Source: an uncultured Lachnospiraceae bacterium
Lineage (GTDB): Bacteria > Bacillota > Clostridia > Lachnospirales > Lachnospiraceae
Assembly: GCA_902463835.1 (NCBI GenBank)
Contig: CABQGZ010000098.1
Span: 1-9,359, forward strand
Length of the DNA: 9,359 bases
Direction of reading: 5' to 3'
Below the pieces are notes generated by a model. It was not told the DNA's origin and did no database searches. It was given only the letters and a program-made list of their open reading frames with translations. Below, in pieces: positions 5,974 to 9,359 of this stretch. The position numbers were made by a program, and so were the translations under genes. Every line of letters starts with the position of its first letter. Position 1 is the first letter of the stretch.

Positions 5974-8900
5974 GTGATTGTACCAAAGTATTATGAAAAT
6001 CTTCACCTGCTCCACGAGAACACCATGCCGAACCGATCTTACTATATTCCGGCTTCGGAGCGGATGGGTGATCTGGAGGAACATCGGGAGCATTCCGATC
6101 GAATCCAGATGCTGAGCGGTGACTGGCAGTTCCACTATTTTCCAAGTATTTATGATTTGAAAGAGAACTTTTTCGAAGAGGGATACCAGACGGAAGGGTA
6201 TGATACCGTTTCGGTGCCCGGTTTATGGCAGAATTACGGGTATGACAGGCATCAGTATACCAATGTGCAATATCCGTTTCCCTTTGACCCGCCCTATGTA
6301 CCTCATGAGAATCCTTGCGGCGCATATCTGTGCGATTTCGTCTATGAGCGGGACGAGAAGGCGCCGGAAGGATATCTGAATTTTGAAGGAGTAGATTCCT
6401 GCTTCTATGTGTGGCTGAATGGAAGCTATGTGGGGTACAGCCAGGTGTCCCACTCCACCAGCGAATTCGATGTGACGAAGCTGCTTCGGGAAGGGAAAAA
6501 CAGGCTGGCCGTTCTGGTGCTGAAATGGTGTGACGGAAGCTATCTGGAGGATCAGGACAAGTTCCGCATGAGCGGAATCTTCCGGGACGTGTATCTGTTG
6601 AAACGACCCACCCAGGGAATATTCGACTTCTTTGTAACGACAGAGTGCAGAGAGAAGGAAGCGGTGGTTGATATTCGGATTCGGCCGTTGAAGGAAGCTG
6701 TTCCGGTGCGGATACAAATTTATGACCGGGATGGAGTCCTTGTGGGCCAGACGGAAGCGGCAGGCAGCGGGCAGAAGGATCAGCCGTGTATATCTGACTG
6801 TCAGACAGAAGAGACAGGCAGCGGGGAATATCCCCAGAGAGCCACGATAACGCTGACAGATCCTCATCTGTGGAATGCGGAGGAACCGTATCTCTACACC
6901 GTGGTTCTTGAGACGGAGGGGGAGATCATCACGGACCGCATCGGTGTGCGCTGCATTGATATCTGTGACAATGTTGTGCGTGTCAATGGAACAGCCGTCA
7001 AGTTCCGGGGAGTGAACCGGCACGATTCGGATCCGGTGACCGGTTTCGCCATAAGCATTGCCCAGATGGAGCGGGATCTTGCGCTGATGAAGCAGCACAA
7101 TTTTAATGCCATACGCACCAGCCACTATCCCAACGCCCCCGTATTTTATCAGCTCTGCGACAAGTACGGATTCTATGTGATCGATGAGGCGGACAATGAG
7201 AGTCACGGAACCCAGTCTGTGTATCTGGAGGATGACAGCTGGGAGAACAGGAGTAAGCGCTGGAATGAAGCTATTGCGGACAATCCGGAATTCACGGAGG
7301 CAACGGTGGACCGGACACAGCGCTGTGTATACCGTGATAAGAACCGCCCTTGTGTTGTCATCTGGTCCATGGGCAATGAGTGCGCCTACGGTTGTACCTT
7401 CGAGAAAGCGTTAGAGTGGACGAAAGGTTTCGACCCTACACGGTTGACCCATTATGAATCCGCACTGTATAGAAGTGATAAGCGCAAGTATGATTTTTCC
7501 AATTTGGATCTGCACAGCAGGATGTATCCGTCCGCTGAGGAGATCCGGGGTTATTTTGAAAGACAGCCGGATAAGCCGTATATTCTGTGTGAGTACTGCC
7601 ATGCCATGGGCAACGGGCCGGGGGATTTCGAGGATTACTTTGAATTGATCGAATCCTATGACGGTTTCTGCGGAGCCTTTGTCTGGGAGTGGTGTGACCA
7701 CGCCATCTATAAAGGACAGGCGGAGAACGGAAAAGCAATCTACTATTACGGGGGAGACCACGGAGAGTATCCACACGATGGCAATTTCTGCATGGATGGA
7801 CTGGTATATCCGGATCGGCGGCCGCACACGGGATTGCTGGAATACAAAAATGTCCATCGCCCTGCCAGAGTTACAGCCTTTGATCAGGTGACGGGAGTGC
7901 TGACGCTTCACAATTACAGGGATTTTGCGGATCTTAGGGATATTCTTACCATGGAGTGGGAGGTTAGCTGCGACGGAACGGTTCTGCAGAGAGGCAGCAT
8001 CGGGGAAGCAGAAATGGCGTCTGTCAAGCCACATGAGGAAGGAAGCGTCACGCTTGATATCACAGTGCCGGATAAGGGAAAGTGTTATCTGAAGGTTTCT
8101 TATTACCAGAAAGAGGCTGGAGCTCTTGTGCCGGCGGGACATCTGCTTGGATTTGACGAGATTTTGCTTGTGAATGCTGACGGGCGCAATCAGAAGGCGC
8201 TTGCGCTGATGGCGCAGGGCACGTCAGAGTGCAGTACCCCGGGAGAGGGCTCCGAGAAAGAAATGCAGAAGGTGACGGAAGAAGGTGCCGGGCAGGAAGG
8301 ACAGAAGATCACGGAAGATGGTACTGAGCAGGAAGTGAAGGATGGGCAGGGCGCTTGGGACATTCAGGAGGACGACTGCAGCATAACCGTTACAGGGGAG
8401 GATTTTACATATGTTTATGACAAGCTTACGGGCCTCTTCCGAGAGCTGACATATAAGGGACAGTCGCTTTTTACAAGGCCCATGGAAGTGAACCTGTGGC
8501 GGGCTCCCACCGACAACGATAGAAATATTAAGTGGACCTGGATGCGCGCCCACTATGACAGGACGATCACAAGAGCTTATGAGACTGCATGGGAGATATC
8601 CGGGGGCTGCCTTAAGATTCGCAGCACCATGTCTGTGTCGGCGATCATCATTCAGCGGATCTTAGACATTGCGGTTACCTGGAGTATCGACCCCAGCGGA
8701 AAGATTGCCATGGATATGTCTGTGAGCCGCAATATGGGATTCCCACAGCTGCCCCGTTTTGGCATTCGCATGTTCCTGCCGCAGGAGATGAATACCGCGT
8801 CGTACTACGGAATGGGGCCTCAGGAGAGCTATTGTGACAAACACAGAGCATCCTGTCATGGGTACTATTCGAGCCCGGTGGCCGAGATGCATGAGGATTA

Positions 8901-9204
8901 TGTAAAACCGCAGGAAAACGGAAGCCATTATGACTGTGATTATGTCATTTTAGAGGGAGGCGGCAGCAGCCTTGCCGTGGCAGGTGCAAAAGCATTTTCC
9001 TTCAACGCTTCCTGCTATACCCAGGAGGAGCTGACTGACAAGAAGCATAATTATGAATTAGAGCCGTGTGGCAGCACCGTTCTGTGCATTGACTATGCCC
9101 AGAATGGGATCGGCTCCAACAGCTGTGGTCCTGGGCTTCTGGAGAAGTATCAGTTTACAGAGGAGAAATTTGATTTTCAGTTACAGTTTATGCTTGCAAG
9201 ATAG
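5974..9204 (+). CDS. lacZ: Beta-galactosidase, glycoside hydrolase family 2
   Basis: Large cytoplasmic beta-galactosidase (1076 aa from this start; E. coli LacZ has about 1024) that hydrolyses lactose and related beta-galactosides with retention of configuration. Domain order is N-terminal jelly-roll (GDWQFHY, RMSGIFRDVYLL), Ig-like domain, TIM barrel (from about FRGVNRHDSDP), second Ig-like domain and C-terminal Bgal_small_N domain. The acid/base is Glu469 in WSMGNECAYG and the nucleophile Glu540 in LCEYCHAMGNG; Glu409 and His411 in DEADNESHG match the E. coli Mg2+ ligands. The start is set at GTG 5974, with AAGGGGG (5959-5965) 8 nt upstream and the protein opening MIVPKYYENL. In-frame ATGs at 5941/5944 would add 11 residues but lack a good ribosome site. 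Two repeat-derived insertions are present (6748-6825 and about 8218-8367). There is no signal peptide, so a permease encoded elsewhere must import the sugar. Confidence 0.95.
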   Translation: MIVPKYYENLHLLHENTMPNRSYYIPASERMGDLEEHREHSDRIQMLSGDWQFHYFPSIYDLKENFFEEGYQTEGYDTVSVPGLWQNYGYDRHQYTNVQYPFPFDPPYVPHENPCGAYLCDFVYERDEKAPEGYLNFEGVDSCFYVWLNGSYVGYSQVSHSTSEFDVTKLLREGKNRLAVLVLKWCDGSYLEDQDKFRMSGIFRDVYLLKRPTQGIFDFFVTTECREKEAVVDIRIRPLKEAVPVRIQIYDRDGVLVGQTEAAGSGQKDQPCISDCQTEETGSGEYPQRATITLTDPHLWNAEEPYLYTVVLETEGEIITDRIGVRCIDICDNVVRVNGTAVKFRGVNRHDSDPVTGFAISIAQMERDLALMKQHNFNAIRTSHYPNAPVFYQLCDKYGFYVIDEADNESHGTQSVYLEDDSWENRSKRWNEAIADNPEFTEATVDRTQRCVYRDKNRPCVVIWSMGNECAYGCTFEKALEWTKGFDPTRLTHYESALYRSDKRKYDFSNLDLHSRMYPSAEEIRGYFERQPDKPYILCEYCHAMGNGPGDFEDYFELIESYDGFCGAFVWEWCDHAIYKGQAENGKAIYYYGGDHGEYPHDGNFCMDGLVYPDRRPHTGLLEYKNVHRPARVTAFDQVTGVLTLHNYRDFADLRDILTMEWEVSCDGTVLQRGSIGEAEMASVKPHEEGSVTLDITVPDKGKCYLKVSYYQKEAGALVPAGHLLGFDEILLVNADGRNQKALALMAQGTSECSTPGEGSEKEMQKVTEEGAGQEGQKITEDGTEQEVKDGQGAWDIQEDDCSITVTGEDFTYVYDKLTGLFRELTYKGQSLFTRPMEVNLWRAPTDNDRNIKWTWMRAHYDRTITRAYETAWEISGGCLKIRSTMSVSAIIIQRILDIAVTWSIDPSGKIAMDMSVSRNMGFPQLPRFGIRMFLPQEMNTASYYGMGPQESYCDKHRASCHGYYSSPVAEMHEDYVKPQENGSHYDCDYVILEGGGSSLAVAGAKAFSFNASCYTQEELTDKKHNYELEPCGSTVLCIDYAQNGIGSNSCGPGLLEKYQFTEEKFDFQLQFMLAR
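6748..6825 (+). repeat. lacZ: 24-bp direct repeat (54-bp period) within lacZ
   Basis: The segments 6748-6771 and 6802-6825 match at 21 of 24 positions and both encode QTE-(AA/ET)-GSG. The period is 54 bp, so the frame is kept. The repeat and the intervening KDQPCISDC stretch look like an in-frame insertion in the first Ig-like domain of LacZ, probably a surface loop, with two cysteines (272 and 276) inside. Confidence 0.6.
8260..8349 (+). repeat. lacZ: 36-bp tandem repeat coding for a charged linker in LacZ
   Basis: Two adjacent 36-bp units (8260-8295 and 8296-8331) encode EMQKVTEEGAGQ and EGQKITEDGTEQ, followed by a degenerate half unit (8332-8349). They form the core of a Glu/Gly/Gln-rich, probably disordered stretch (residues about 749-798) between the second Ig-like domain and the C-terminal domain. 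The unit keeps the frame, as expected for expansion by replication slippage. Confidence 0.7.
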
Positions 9205-9222
9205 ATGAGATTGCGTTATAAT
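9194..9222 (+). promoter_or_regulatory. Promoter overlapping the lacZ 3' end, driving the T-box leader
   Basis: TTGCAA (9194-9199) and a perfect TATAAT (9217-9222) are separated by exactly 17 bp. The -35 hexamer lies in the last codons of lacZ, whose TAG stop is at 9202-9204. The predicted start is near 9229, just before the T-box stem I. This is the best sigma-A-type promoter in the window, and it makes the next gene independent of lacZ. Confidence 0.7.
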
Positions 9223-9228
9223 CATCCA

Positions 9229-9359
9229 TAAGACAGCAATGATGGAAGCTAAGATTCCAGGAATACTTCAGAGAGCCGGCGGCTGGTGCGAGCCGGAGTA
9301 GGAAGGAATCCCTCCACTTCCGGAGCTGGTGGTGAGAGCCACGGGGCGGTATCCCATAT
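9229..9359 (+). promoter_or_regulatory. T-box leader, truncated at the window edge (possibly serine-specific)
   Basis: T-box leaders sense uncharged tRNA and control downstream aminoacyl-tRNA synthetase or amino-acid genes. The distal stem I signature is clear: AGAGAGCCGGC (9270-9280), a GGCUGGUGCGA loop and GCCGG (9292-9296), with CCGGC/GCCGG pairing. Lower stem I can form from GGAAG (9244-9248) with CUUCC (9317-9321). On the 3' side the specifier region reads GAAUCCCUCCA (9306-9316). Two possible registers, GAA-UCC at 9309-9311 or UCC-A at 9313-9315, both give UCC, a serine codon, so serS is a tentative target. A further small stem follows (GUGG/CCAC, 9329-9341). The antiterminator with the UGGN tRNA-acceptor-binding bulge and the regulated gene lie outside the window. 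Confidence 0.8.

Noticed and set aside
6223..7206. 327-codon minus-strand open frame, and similar ones at 7411-8142 and 5786-6325
   Set aside because: These are antisense to lacZ or cross the lacZ/araC promoter region. No domain motifs are visible, and lacZ on the other strand is fully conserved.
9211..9222. TTGCGT read as a -35 for the TATAAT at 9217
   Set aside because: It directly abuts the -10 with no spacer. TTGCAA at 9194 has the proper 17-bp spacing and is preferred.
1..9359. CRISPR array, insertion sequence, tRNA or rRNA genes, or a defence system
   Set aside because: No regularly spaced repeats, transposase motifs, terminal inverted repeats, tRNA cloverleaf or rRNA segments were seen. 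The genes are transporter, regulator and sugar-hydrolase types.

Overview
The window looks like chromosomal DNA of a low-to-medium G+C Firmicute, most likely a gut Lachnospiraceae-type Clostridium relative. The pointers are strong AGGAGG ribosome-binding sites, TATAAT-type promoters, a T-box leader, a Gram-positive-style ABC exporter operon with membrane-anchored adaptors, and the sequence style of the LacZ. The genus cannot be fixed from the sequence alone.

Left part (about 1-4907, + strand): a compact four-gene MacAB/YknXYZ-type ABC exporter operon. The order is adaptor 1 (129-1313), ATPase (1310-2002), adaptor 2 (1995-3638), permease (3654-4907). The first three genes overlap by 4 and 8 nt and the last gap is 15 bp, so they are probably co-transcribed and translationally coupled. 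The unusual points are two different membrane-fusion adaptors for one ATPase/permease pair, and a roughly 158-residue module with a CxxxC motif, flanked by proline-rich linkers, set into the hairpin of adaptor 2. A possible 19-codon leader ORF (77-136) sits in front, with its Shine-Dalgarno inside an inverted repeat.

Middle (4908-5973): the exporter operon converges on an AraC-family regulator (5814-4963, - strand) with only 55 bp between them and no recognisable terminator there. The regulator is divergent from lacZ. The 159 bp between the araC and lacZ start codons hold a + strand hairpin followed by nine T (probable intrinsic terminator), overlapping back-to-back promoter candidates for araC and lacZ, an 8-bp inverted repeat that could be operator half-sites, and a hairpin close to the predicted lacZ mRNA 5' end.

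Right part (5974-9359): a large GH2 beta-galactosidase (lacZ) with intact catalytic glutamates and two repeat-derived insertions. A good promoter (TTGCAA-17-TATAAT) overlaps the last lacZ codons and drives a T-box leader that runs off the window; its specifier is tentatively a serine UCC codon, so an aminoacyl-tRNA synthetase or amino-acid gene probably follows.

Working model: AraC-type control of lacZ in response to a galactoside, next to an independent exporter operon whose read-through RNA would be antisense to araC and be stopped just before the lacZ promoter. The exporter's substrate cannot be read from the sequence.
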